Origin: SZUA-430 sp036840015
Lineage (GTDB): Bacteria; Pseudomonadota; Alphaproteobacteria; Micropepsales; Micropepsaceae
Direction of reading: 5' to 3'
Assembly: GCA_036840015.1 (NCBI GenBank)
Contig: DAISVV010000019.1
Coordinates: forward strand, 1 to 24,445
DNA length: 24,445 bases
The notes under the pieces are model-generated. The model worked only from the letters and a program-made list of their open reading frames with translations. It was not told the origin of the DNA and did no database searches. Numbering within the stretch: position 1 is the stretch's first letter; each line of letters opens with the position of its first letter. The position numbers and the translations under genes were made by a program. Shown piece after piece: positions 13,638-21,984 of the stretch.

Positions 13638-15719
13638 TCATAAGCCCCGCGATGGCGCGCTGCTAAAGACCATCGTGCTGCCGATGGCAACGATCGCGAT
13701 CGCAGCACCAAGAAGATCGGCACCCGGGTCCGCAACAAGCAGCGCCAGCCCCGACACAAGGCAGAGCACACGGACGACCGGCCCGACAGCACCACGGAAC
13801 CACCCGCCGAAGGCGACTGAGAGAAGCCCCACGCCCATCGCGGCCGTCACCGTGGTCCACACGATCGTCTGCCAGTCACCGAACATCAGCAGCGCCATGC
13901 CCGACGGCGACAGGCAGAAGACAAACGGCACCAGGAACGCCGGCAGGCAGTACTTCCATGCCTGGAACATTGTCGAGAATGCGTCCCCGCGTGTGACGGC
14001 CGCAGCCGCAAAGGGCGCCAGCGCTGTCGGCGGGGACACATCGGCCAGCACCGCATAATAGAACAGGAACATGTGGGCTGCCGGTTCAGGAATCCCAACA
14101 TCGCGCAGCGCCGGCACCAGCATGACGGCCGCAATGATGTAGGACGCCGTGACGGGCACCGCGGTCCCGAGCAGCCACATGGCGATCGCAGCAAACAGCA
14201 CCGTCAGGAACGCACTGCCCCCACCAAAGTCGACGATGAGCCCCGAGATGTTCAGCCCAAGCCCCGTCAGCGTGATCACCGACACGATGATGCCCGCACA
14301 AGCGCACGTGACCGCAATGCTCACCACATTGCGCGCCCCGTCGATAAGCGCCTCGACCAGGGCAAGGCTTGAAGGATCAGCCGCCCGCTGCTCGACGCGC
14401 GAGCCAACCAGGTGGCAGGCCGCATGCAGCAGGCTCGCCACCACCCCGAGGAACACCGCCTCCGACGCACGAACCCCGGCGAGCAGCAGGACCAGCGCAA
14501 TGACAGCGCCGGCGGCCGCCCCCTGCATCGTGCCAAGCCGGCTTTCCGGACGCAGGAAGCTCAGCGCAACGCCAAGCGCGATCGACCAGAACACGGCCAT
14601 GAAGGCGCTCATGCCGATTGCAAGGAAAACCGCAATCGCGCCCAGCGAGATGAAGTGATAGCCCTGCGTGCGCGTCAGCTGCCAGACCGATGCCTCGCTG
14701 GTCCGCACGGCAGAGACGTTGAGCCGCCGCGCATCAGCCTCCACCATGAACCAGCAAGAAAGGTAATAGAGCAGCGTCGGAATGGCTGCCATCACCAGCA
14801 CGTCCAGGTAACTGATCTCGAGATACTGCGCGATCAGGAAGGCGGCCGCACCCAGCGTGGGCGGCGACAGCAGTGCCCCGATGCCGGCCGCCGACAGAAG
14901 CCCGCCGGCGACATGTGCCGGATACCCTGATTGCTTCAGCATCGGCCAGGCCAGCGTCGACAGCGTCACCGTCGTGGCAACGCCGCTGCCCGAGACAGTT
15001 CCCAGCAGGAAGCCCGATGCAACCGTCGCCCGACCGGGCGCCGAGACGCTCGGTCTTTTGCCGAACAGTGCGAAGGCCCAGTTGATGAAGAACCCGCCCG
15101 CCCCGCTGCGCGCCAGCACCGCGCCGTAGATCGTGAACAGCACGATGAAGGTCGAGGCCACATCCAGTGGCGCCGAGAAGATACCCTCGAGCGTCAGGTA
15201 ATTCTGCCCGATGATGCGCGCCAGCGAGTAGCCGCGATGGTCAAGCGGCTCCGGCATGTAGGGGCCGAAATACGCATAGGCAAGGAACCCGGCCGTGATC
15301 AGCGGCAGTGCCCAGCCGGTAGTCCGGCGTGTCGCCTCGAGGATGCACAGGATCAGCGCCCCGCCCAGCCATTGCTCGATCTCGAGCGGCCGCATCGCCC
15401 TTGTCTTCACCGCATCGACCTGAACGATCAGGTAGACCAGTGCCGCCACCGAAACGCCGATCAGGATCCAGTCGACGATCCAGACACGGTCCCGGTGCGC
15501 CGAGCGCACGATGACCGGATAGAGCAGGAACGCCAGCGCCAGCACCAGCATCAGGAACATCGCACGGAACAACGTCGTCCCGATCGAATACTGCGTCCAG
15601 TAGAGCGCGAGTGCCGAGAGCGCGAAAAGAAGCCCCGCGGCAACCAGCCCGGCAAAACCCGCGAGCTGCCGCTGCGGCTGCTCCTCGGACTGGATGGTCT
15701 GCGGTGCCGCCGCGCTCAC
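13638..15719 (-). CDS. TRAP transporter fused permease (small plus large membrane subunits)
   Basis: The 693-residue protein is hydrophobic throughout. An N-terminal part of about four spans (20-42, 48-70, 82-100 and near 115-140) is joined to a large DctM-like part with many further spans, including the GFLLGTVSGSGVATTVT and AAGIGALLSPPTLGAAAFL segments and TAVPVTASYIIAAVMLVPAL. This is the fused permease usually paired with TAXI binding proteins. It imports organic acids driven by a sodium or proton gradient. The GTG start at 15717-15719 overlaps the binding-protein stop as GTGA, so the two are co-translated. A small hairpin (GGCTT-CAT-AAGCC, 13634-13646) lies over its stop without a T-run. 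Confidence 0.94.
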   Translation of the reverse strand: MSAAAPQTIQSEEQPQRQLAGFAGLVAAGLLFALSALALYWTQYSIGTTLFRAMFLMLVLALAFLLYPVIVRSAHRDRVWIVDWILIGVSVAALVYLIVQVDAVKTRAMRPLEIEQWLGGALILCILEATRRTTGWALPLITAGFLAYAYFGPYMPEPLDHRGYSLARIIGQNYLTLEGIFSAPLDVASTFIVLFTIYGAVLARSGAGGFFINWAFALFGKRPSVSAPGRATVASGFLLGTVSGSGVATTVTLSTLAWPMLKQSGYPAHVAGGLLSAAGIGALLSPPTLGAAAFLIAQYLEISYLDVLVMAAIPTLLYYLSCWFMVEADARRLNVSAVRTSEASVWQLTRTQGYHFISLGAIAVFLAIGMSAFMAVFWSIALGVALSFLRPESRLGTMQGAAAGAVIALVLLLAGVRASEAVFLGVVASLLHAACHLVGSRVEQRAADPSSLALVEALIDGARNVVSIAVTCACAGIIVSVITLTGLGLNISGLIVDFGGGSAFLTVLFAAIAMWLLGTAVPVTASYIIAAVMLVPALRDVGIPEPAAHMFLFYYAVLADVSPPTALAPFAAAAVTRGDAFSTMFQAWKYCLPAFLVPFVFCLSPSGMALLMFGDWQTIVWTTVTAAMGVGLLSVAFGGWFRGAVGPVVRVLCLVSGLALLVADPGADLLGAAIAIVAIGSTMVFSSAPSRGL

Positions 15720-16675
15720 TTCGCCGCGCCGCGCGCCCTGTAGAACGCCTCAGCTGCCGGATGGAAGGGAATGGCCGTCGGCGCGGACGCCCCCTTCATC
15801 GTCAGCTGCCGCGCATCGGGATGGATCTTCTGCACCTCGGCCAGGTTATCGAAGATCCCGGCCAGGATCTTGCGCACGGTCTCGTCCTTCATGTCCCGCG
15901 ACACAAACAGCAGGTTCGACACGCCAAGCCCCGGCACATCGGCTGTTGCATTCGCATAGACCCCTTTGGGCAGGTTGAAGCGCCGGTAGAGCCCGGGATA
16001 GGTGGCGTTCAGCGCCGGCAGCAGTTGCGCGGTCGGCACGAAGTTCGTCTTCACGCGGCCCGTTGTCACGAGGTCCGTCACCGCCGACGTCGGCAGCCCG
16101 CCGATCCAGAAAAAGGCATCGATCTTCCCGTCGTTCAGCGCAGCCGCGGACTCTGCAACACTCAGGTTCTCGCGCTTGACGTCCTTCGTCGGCGAAAGCC
16201 GGGCCGCGGCAAGGATCCTGTCCGCGATCGCCTCGGTGCTCGAACCGGCCGACCCCACCGAGATGCGCCGCCCCTTGAGCTTGCTCACATCCGTGATCTT
16301 CAGGTCCGCACGCGCCACCACATGCACGAAGCTGTCATAGAGCACGGCGATCGCAACGATGTCCTGCGGGCCGGTGTCGGCATAGGCCCCGACACCCTTC
16401 TTCCCGTCGACCGCCGAGTCGATCGTCGAGAACCCGATATCGGCATCCCCGGCGCCCACCAGCTTGATGTTGTCGACCGATCCGCCCGTCACCTCGGCCG
16501 TGACCTGCATGCCAGGAACCTTGTGGCTGAGCACGCGGGCAAGACCGCCGCCATAGGGAAAGAAGACGCCGCCCGTCCCGCCCGTGGCAATGGAAAGCCG
16601 CAGCTTCGAGGCCGCAACAGCACCACCGGCAACCAGGGCACACACGACCAGGGCAAACACCAGACGCTTCATCAT
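15716..16675 (-). CDS. TAXI-family TRAP transporter solute-binding protein
   Basis: The 319-residue periplasmic protein has a cleavable signal peptide (KRLVFALVVCALVAGGAVAA, cleavage near residue 22). It carries the TAXI signature IATGGTGGVFFPYGGGLA, followed by VTGGSVDNIKLV, ADIGFSTIDSA, and RRISVGSAGSSTEAIADRIL. It would capture the substrate, perhaps a dicarboxylate or amino acid, and deliver it to the fused permease encoded next. I use the ATG at 16673-16675, which has AGGA seven bases upstream; the TTG five codons earlier would include that site in the coding region. A second ATG follows directly at 16670-16672. The substrate is unknown. Confidence 0.94.
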   Translation of the reverse strand: MMKRLVFALVVCALVAGGAVAASKLRLSIATGGTGGVFFPYGGGLARVLSHKVPGMQVTAEVTGGSVDNIKLVGAGDADIGFSTIDSAVDGKKGVGAYADTGPQDIVAIAVLYDSFVHVVARADLKITDVSKLKGRRISVGSAGSSTEAIADRILAAARLSPTKDVKRENLSVAESAAALNDGKIDAFFWIGGLPTSAVTDLVTTGRVKTNFVPTAQLLPALNATYPGLYRRFNLPKGVYANATADVPGLGVSNLLFVSRDMKDETVRKILAGIFDNLAEVQKIHPDARQLTMKGASAPTAIPFHPAAEAFYRARGAAK

Positions 16676-16718
16676 GACCGGATCCTGCAAATTGGGGGCT
16701 GATTTTGCCCGTCCTTTG

Positions 16719-16739
16719 GGCTCATATCAAATCAGAGCC
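16719..16739. promoter_or_regulatory. Inverted repeat in the TRAP/arfB divergent spacer
   Basis: GGCTC (16719-16723) and GAGCC (16735-16739) flank 11 AT-rich bases, 17 bases before the arfB start. It could be an operator or a leader hairpin; the arms are short. Confidence 0.25.
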
Positions 16740-16755
16740 GGGACACGAAGCACCC

Positions 16756-17178
16756 ATGATCAGGATTACCGACAAAATCAGCATCGACGAGGCCGAACTG
16801 CACGAGACCTTTGTCCGTGCTTCGGGCCCCGGAGGCCAGAACGTCAACAAGCTGTCGACGGCCGTGGAACTGCGCTTCGACGCCCGCTTCTCGCCCAATC
16901 TGCCGACCGACGTGTCGATCCGGCTCCAGAAACTGGCCGGAAATCGCCTGACCAAGGATGGGGTCATCGTGATCGAGGCCCAGCGCCACCGCACCCAGGA
17001 GCGCAACCGCGCCGACGCCCTCGAAAAGCTGATCGCACTCATCCGCGAGGCAACCCACGTCCCCAAGCCGCGCAAGGCCACCCGCCCCTCGCGCGCCGCC
17101 CGCGCCCAGCGCGTCGACACCAAGAAGCACCGCGGCCAGGTCAAGCGCATGCGGACCTCAAGGCCCGACCACGACTGA
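16756..17178 (+). CDS. arfB: Alternative ribosome-rescue peptidyl-tRNA hydrolase ArfB
   Basis: The 140-residue protein has the release-factor catalytic domain without codon-recognition domains. FVRASGPGGQNVNKLSTAVE carries the GGQ motif at residues 26-28. The C-terminus (about 104-135) is a Lys/Arg-rich tail, as in ArfB/YaeJ, which inserts into the empty mRNA channel of stalled ribosomes while GGQ hydrolyses the peptidyl-tRNA. The ATG at 16756 places the domain at the usual distance from the N-terminus; the frame is open 17 codons upstream. Length matches the family. It ends two bases before the stop of the convergent M20 gene. Confidence 0.95.
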   Translation: MIRITDKISIDEAELHETFVRASGPGGQNVNKLSTAVELRFDARFSPNLPTDVSIRLQKLAGNRLTKDGVIVIEAQRHRTQERNRADALEKLIALIREATHVPKPRKATRPSRAARAQRVDTKKHRGQVKRMRTSRPDHD

Positions 17179-17180
17179 CG

Positions 17181-18614
17181 TCAGGCCTGCCCGCCCTTCG
17201 GCCGGTTGAAGTGATCAGCCAGGATCGTCGCCACGGCGGACGTCACGCGCTCACCTGTCTTGATGTGCAGGAACTCGTTAGGCCCATGCGCATTCGAATG
17301 AGGCCCCAGGACGCCCGTGATCACGAACTGCGTCTCAGGGAACTTCTCGCCCAGCATGCCCATGAACGGAATGGTCCCGCCCTCGCCCATATAGACGACC
17401 GGCTTGCCGAACGCCTGTTCGGATGCACGCGCGACCGATGCCTCAAGCCACGGCGCAAGCGGCGGCGCATTCCACCCCGTGCCGCCACGATCGAACGAGA
17501 CCGCAACCTCCGCACCATACGGCGGATCCTTCGTCAGGATCCGCTCGACGAGCGCAATCGCCTTGTCGGCATCAAGCGTCGGCGGCCAGCGGAACGACAG
17601 CTTCAGCGTGGTCGAGGGCAGAAGCACGTTGCCCGCATTCGCCGACGGCGTCAGCCCGTCAGCCCCGATGATGGCAAGCTGCGGCCGCCATGTCCGGTTG
17701 AGCACAAGCTCGGTCAGGTCATCGGCCATCGGCAGCGTGCCGCCGGCAAACGGCATCTTCGAATAGACCTCGGGTCCCAGCACCTTCGCCGCCGCCTGTG
17801 CCTGCGCGATGCGCTGCGGCGGAACCTGCACATAGAGCTCGTCAGGCAGGATGCGCCCCGTCGCCTCGTCCTCGATGCGCGACAGAAGCTGGCGCGCGAT
17901 ACGAAAGCTCGACGGCACGATCCCCGACGCGTCACCCGAATGCACGCCCTCCGTCAGCACCCGCACCGTAAGCGTGCCCACGCCATTGCCGCGCAGCGAC
18001 GTGGTGAGCCACAGCTGGTCATAGTTCCCGCAGCCGGAATCAAGGCAGATCACAAGCGAGGGCTTCCCGATCCTGTGCGCCAGGTGATCGATGTAGAACG
18101 GCAGGTCATAGCTGCCCGATTCCTCGCAGGCCTCGATCAGGATCACGCAGCGCGCATGCGGCACCTTCTGGTCCTTCAGCGCCAGCAGTGCGGCCAGCGA
18201 CCCGTACATCGCATAGCCATCATCCGCCCCGCCCCTTCCATAAAGCTTGCCGTCCTTGATCACGGGCGTCCACGGACCAAACCCGTCCCACCAGCCCGTC
18301 ATCTCGGGCTGCTTGTCGAGATGCCCGTAGAGCAGCACCGTGTCGTCGCTTGATCCGGGAACCTCGATCAGGATCACGGGCGTGCGCCCCTCCAGCCGCA
18401 CCACCTCGAGCGTGGCGCCAGGCAGCGCATCCAGACGCTTGCGCGCCCACGCCTCCATCAAACGGACGGCATCTTCCATGTAGCCGTGCTTTGCCCAGTC
18501 CGGATCATAGGCAGGCGACTTGTTGGGGATGCGGATGTAATCGACGAGCGAGGGAATGATCGCGTCATTCCAGTTCTGGTGCACGTGGTCTTGCAGGCGC
18601 TTGGTATCGAACAT
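17181..18614 (-). CDS. M20 family dipeptidase
   Basis: The 477-residue enzyme has the M20 metallopeptidase layout. LLYGHLDKQPE gives His98 and Asp100, GRGGADDGY the bridging Asp131, EACEESGS the base Glu164 and ligand Glu165, and CLDSG Asp192. A lid domain is inserted (about 210-370, beginning SLRGNGVGTLTVRVLTEGVH). The C-terminal GPHSNAHGPNE provides the last His ligand. It is of the carnosinase or dipeptidase type. I prefer the ATG at 18612-18614: AGGAGG (18626-18631) lies 11 bases before it, whereas the GTG at 18621-18623 would leave only 2 bases. It follows the SDR gene by 5 bases, so the two probably form an operon. Substrate is likely dipeptides or N-acyl amino acids. Confidence 0.94.
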   Translation of the reverse strand: MFDTKRLQDHVHQNWNDAIIPSLVDYIRIPNKSPAYDPDWAKHGYMEDAVRLMEAWARKRLDALPGATLEVVRLEGRTPVILIEVPGSSDDTVLLYGHLDKQPEMTGWWDGFGPWTPVIKDGKLYGRGGADDGYAMYGSLAALLALKDQKVPHARCVILIEACEESGSYDLPFYIDHLAHRIGKPSLVICLDSGCGNYDQLWLTTSLRGNGVGTLTVRVLTEGVHSGDASGIVPSSFRIARQLLSRIEDEATGRILPDELYVQVPPQRIAQAQAAAKVLGPEVYSKMPFAGGTLPMADDLTELVLNRTWRPQLAIIGADGLTPSANAGNVLLPSTTLKLSFRWPPTLDADKAIALVERILTKDPPYGAEVAVSFDRGGTGWNAPPLAPWLEASVARASEQAFGKPVVYMGEGGTIPFMGMLGEKFPETQFVITGVLGPHSNAHGPNEFLHIKTGERVTSAVATILADHFNRPKGGQA

Positions 18615-18619
18615 CGGTC

Positions 18620-19405
18620 TCACGACCTCCTGGGAACAAACGGCAAAGACGAGGTCAGGCCACCATCGACGGGTATGGCCTGGCCATTGACATAGGACGC
18701 CTCATCCGAGGCCAGAAACAGGGCCATGGTGGCGATTTCCGCGGGGTTGCCATAGCGCGCCGTCGGGTTGAGCTGCCCGATCTTGGCCTCCGTGCCCCTC
18801 GCCCGCGCGCCATCGAAAATGGGCTTCGTCATGCCTGTCTCGATCAGGCCCGGACAGATCGCATTGACCCGGACGCCGGTGCCGTAGAGCTCGTTGGCAC
18901 TTGTCTGGACAAGCGAGATCACGCCCGCCTTCGAAGCCGAATAGGCCGTCGGCCCCGCATTCGCACGAATGCCCGCAACCGATGCCGTGCAGATGATCGA
19001 GCCCTTCTTCTGGCCAATCATGAGCGGGGCCACATGTTTGATGGCAAGGAACGGCCCGATCAGGTTGACGCGCAGGACCTCCTGCCACTGCTCGACCGCC
19101 TGCTCCGTGATGGGCATGTAGCCCCCGGAGATCCCGGCATTGGCATAGAGCACATCGACGCCGCCAAAGGCCGAAACGGCCCGCGCCACATAGCCCCGGA
19201 CATCCGCCTCGACGCCCGCGTCTGCCACCATTGCCTCACCCGCGCCACCTGCAGAAACGATAGCCTTTTCAGTATCTTGCACAGCCGTTGTGCAATCCAC
19301 ACACAGCACCCGAGCCCCCTCGCTGGCAAACAGCAAAGCCGACGCCCGCCCGATGCCCGATCCCGCGCCCGTCACGATCGCCCGCTTGCCTGCAAGCCGC
19401 CCCAT
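18620..19405 (-). CDS. Short-chain dehydrogenase/reductase
   Basis: The 261-residue protein is a classical SDR. TGAGSGIG (12-19) binds the nucleotide, NAG is at 89-91, and the tetrad is Asn114, Ser142, Tyr155 and Lys159 (YSASK). The C-terminal NGQAIPVDGGLTSSLPF is typical. Asp37 at the end of the second strand suggests NAD preference, as inferred from the family rule. I use the ATG at 19403-19405, which has GGGGAG six bases upstream, over one eight codons earlier. It is the first gene before the M20 dipeptidase. The substrate is unknown. Confidence 0.93.
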   Translation of the reverse strand: MGRLAGKRAIVTGAGSGIGRASALLFASEGARVLCVDCTTAVQDTEKAIVSAGGAGEAMVADAGVEADVRGYVARAVSAFGGVDVLYANAGISGGYMPITEQAVEQWQEVLRVNLIGPFLAIKHVAPLMIGQKKGSIICTASVAGIRANAGPTAYSASKAGVISLVQTSANELYGTGVRVNAICPGLIETGMTKPIFDGARARGTEAKIGQLNPTARYGNPAEIATMALFLASDEASYVNGQAIPVDGGLTSSLPFVPRRS

Positions 19406-19551
19406 GCTCGTCTCCCCTGATTGAAGCATTCCCTAGGTGTAGAACACGGCAGATAGCCGAGAAAGCCGTTTCTTGCGCTCGGGTGCAGGTTGCAAAACGC
19501 GCCATTTCAGAGCAAATCGCCATGGCAACCAGAGCCGCGCCCGAGAGACCC

Positions 19552-21984
19552 ATGACGACAAGTCCCGCAAGCCTTTCCATGCACCCGCGCCGCCTGGGCC
19601 CCGCCGCCCTGCGCCGGATCTGCAACCCGGCCGAACTGGGCTTCAGGACCACCGAGGAAACGCCGGCCTTCGAAGGCCTGGTCGGCCAGGAGCGGGCGCT
19701 CGAAGCCCTCGACATGGGCTCGCGCATCGACAAGCCCGGCTTCAATATGTTCATCCTCGGCGAGCGCGGCACCGCCCGCCACGGCGTCGTGCGTGGCCTC
19801 GTCGACAAGCTCGCCACCACGCTCGCCCCGCCCTCGGACTGGATCTACGTGGCCAACTGGGACCAGCCCGACCGACCCAGGGCAATCCCCCTGCCCGCCG
19901 GTCGCGGCCAGCGTTTCAAGGTGGCACTCGACGCCGCCCTCGAGGAACTCATCACGCTGGTCCCGGCCATCTTCGAGAGCACCGAATACCAGGCCAAGCG
20001 CAGGGCCGCACTCGAGAGCGTCAACGCGCAGCAGGAGCAGGCCTTCGAGGGACTGGCCGCCAAGGGCCGCGAGGAAGGCATCGCCCTCCTGCGCACCGCC
20101 AATGGCTTCACCTTCGCACCCATCGCCGACAATGCGGTGATGCCGCCCGAAGCCTTCAACGCCCTGCCCGACGAACAGCGCCATGCGATCATCGGCAAGA
20201 TCGAGGCTCTCCAGGGCCAGCTTGCGGAACTGCTCGAGAAGCTTCCCGCCTGGGAACGCGAGCGCCGCCAGAAGCAGCAGGCCCTCGACCACGAATATGC
20301 CCGCCGCGTCGTGGGCGAGGTGCTGGCCGATGTCGAGGGAACCGTCACGGACATCCCCGCCCTCCTCGACCACCTGAAGGTCCTGAACGAGGAGCTGGTG
20401 CGCCACTTCGGCCTCTTCAAGTTCATGTCCATGGCCAAGCAGGAGGACGGTCCCCTGCAGGCCGAGGCCTCGATCCCCGACGACCCGAAACTCAAGCGCT
20501 TCCGCGTGAACCTGCTCGTGGGCGATGGCTCCAAGCAGAGCGCGCCGGTGATCGCGGAAGATAACCCCTCCATCGGCAACCTGATCGGCCGTATCGAGCA
20601 GCAGGCGCAGATGGGGGCGCTTTTCACCGACTTCTCGCTGATCCGTCCCGGCAGCCTTCACCTCGCCAATGGCGGCTTCCTGCTCATCGACGCGCGAAGG
20701 CTCCTGCTCGAACCCTATGCCTGGGAAATGCTCAAGCGCAGCCTGCGCGCGCGCTCCATCTCGATTGAATCGCCGACCGACCGCATGTCGGTGATGGCCA
20801 CCCAGTCCCTCAAGCCCGACCCGATCCCCCTGAACGTCAAGGTGATCCTCTTCGGTGACCGATCGCTCTACTACATGCTCTTTGCAGCCGACCCGGACTT
20901 CTCCGATCTCTTCAAGATCGCCGTCGAGTTCGAAGACACGGTCGACTGGACCGCCGCGACCACGAAATCCTACGCCCATCTCATCGGTTCGATTGCCCGC
21001 CGGGAAGGCCTGAAGCACCTCTCGGCAGAAGCCGTCGCGCTCATCATGGAACAGTCATCGCGCGAGGCCGAGGACTCCAGCAAGCTGTCGCTGCGCGTGG
21101 GCGACCTTGCCGACTACCTGCGCGAGGCCGACTTCTGGGCCACCGAAGCAGGACACAAGGTCGTCGAGGTCGCAGACGTGCAGCGCGCACTTGCGGCCTG
21201 GAAGCAGCGTCACGAGCGCACGCAGCTTCAATACCTCGAGATGATCCAGCGCAACATCATGCTGGTCGACACCACATCATCCAAGACAGGCCAGATCAAC
21301 GGCCTCAGCGTGCTGTCCATGGGCGGCTACGCCTTCGGAAGGCCCGTGCGCATCACGGCAAGCGTCAGGGTGGGAACCGGAGAAGTCGTCGACGTCGAGC
21401 GTGAAGTCGAACTTGGCGGCCCGCTGCACTCCAAGGGCGTCCTGATCATCGGATCCTACCTCGCGGCACGCTACGCCAAGGACCTGCCCCCGTCACTCCA
21501 TGCGAGCATCGTGTTCGAACAGTCTTACGCGGGCATCGACGGTGACAGTGCATCATCAGCCGAACTCTACGCCATCCTCTCTGCCCTTGCCGGGATACCC
21601 ATCCACCAGGGCTTTGCCGTCACCGGATCGGTCAACCAGCGGGGCGAGATCCAGGCCATCGGTGGCGTGAATGAGAAGATCGAAGGCTTCTTCACGCTTT
21701 GCAAGGCCCGCGGTCTCGATGGAACGCAGGGCGTCCTGATCCCCAAGGCCAATGAGCAGCACCTCATGCTCGACCGCGAAGTCGTTGATGCCGCCAGCAA
21801 AGGGCTCTTCCACGTCTTCTCGATCCAGACGATCGATGAGGGCATCTCCATCCTCACCGGCGTTCAGGCGGGCGAACGGGATGCATCAGGTCACTTCCCG
21901 GACGGAACGCTCAACCGCTCGGTGGAAGAGCGCCTGCTGGCCTATGCCGAGGCAAGGCGCAGGTTTGGTGTGGCCCCGTCCTAG
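19552..21984 (+). CDS. Lon-like protease with degenerate AAA domain
   Basis: The 810-residue protein belongs to the Lon-related group with an N-terminal AAA_32-type domain and a C-terminal Lon protease domain. It begins LGPAALRRICNPAELGF. The expected P-loop at 70-77 reads GERGTARH, so the second Gly, Lys and Ser/Thr of the GxxxxGK[S/T] rule are all changed. A long helical insert runs about 125-290. NGGFLLIDARRLL (373-385) replaces Walker B, with Asp-Ala in place of Asp-Glu. The protease dyad is intact: Ser666 in DGDSASSAE and Lys709 in GGVNEKIEGF. I take the ATG at 19552; one 30 bases earlier is possible. The frame is open further upstream but overlaps the SDR gene. It shares its stop CTAG with the oxidase gene. 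Confidence 0.9.
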   Translation: MTTSPASLSMHPRRLGPAALRRICNPAELGFRTTEETPAFEGLVGQERALEALDMGSRIDKPGFNMFILGERGTARHGVVRGLVDKLATTLAPPSDWIYVANWDQPDRPRAIPLPAGRGQRFKVALDAALEELITLVPAIFESTEYQAKRRAALESVNAQQEQAFEGLAAKGREEGIALLRTANGFTFAPIADNAVMPPEAFNALPDEQRHAIIGKIEALQGQLAELLEKLPAWERERRQKQQALDHEYARRVVGEVLADVEGTVTDIPALLDHLKVLNEELVRHFGLFKFMSMAKQEDGPLQAEASIPDDPKLKRFRVNLLVGDGSKQSAPVIAEDNPSIGNLIGRIEQQAQMGALFTDFSLIRPGSLHLANGGFLLIDARRLLLEPYAWEMLKRSLRARSISIESPTDRMSVMATQSLKPDPIPLNVKVILFGDRSLYYMLFAADPDFSDLFKIAVEFEDTVDWTAATTKSYAHLIGSIARREGLKHLSAEAVALIMEQSSREAEDSSKLSLRVGDLADYLREADFWATEAGHKVVEVADVQRALAAWKQRHERTQLQYLEMIQRNIMLVDTTSSKTGQINGLSVLSMGGYAFGRPVRITASVRVGTGEVVDVEREVELGGPLHSKGVLIIGSYLAARYAKDLPPSLHASIVFEQSYAGIDGDSASSAELYAILSALAGIPIHQGFAVTGSVNQRGEIQAIGGVNEKIEGFFTLCKARGLDGTQGVLIPKANEQHLMLDREVVDAASKGLFHVFSIQTIDEGISILTGVQAGERDASGHFPDGTLNRSVEERLLAYAEARRRFGVAPS

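Noticed and set aside
13634..13646. GGCTT-CAT-AAGCC hairpin as terminator for the tRNA or the TRAP operon
   Set aside because: Only a 5-bp stem and no T-run on either strand; it overlaps the permease stop.
18582..18587. CACGTG core inside the M20 gene as parS
   Set aside because: Flanks TGGTG and GTCTT do not match the consensus.
19507..21018. A 503-codon minus-strand frame opposite the Lon-like gene
   Set aside because: Shadow of the Lon-like coding frame; no recognisable domain and no ribosome binding site.
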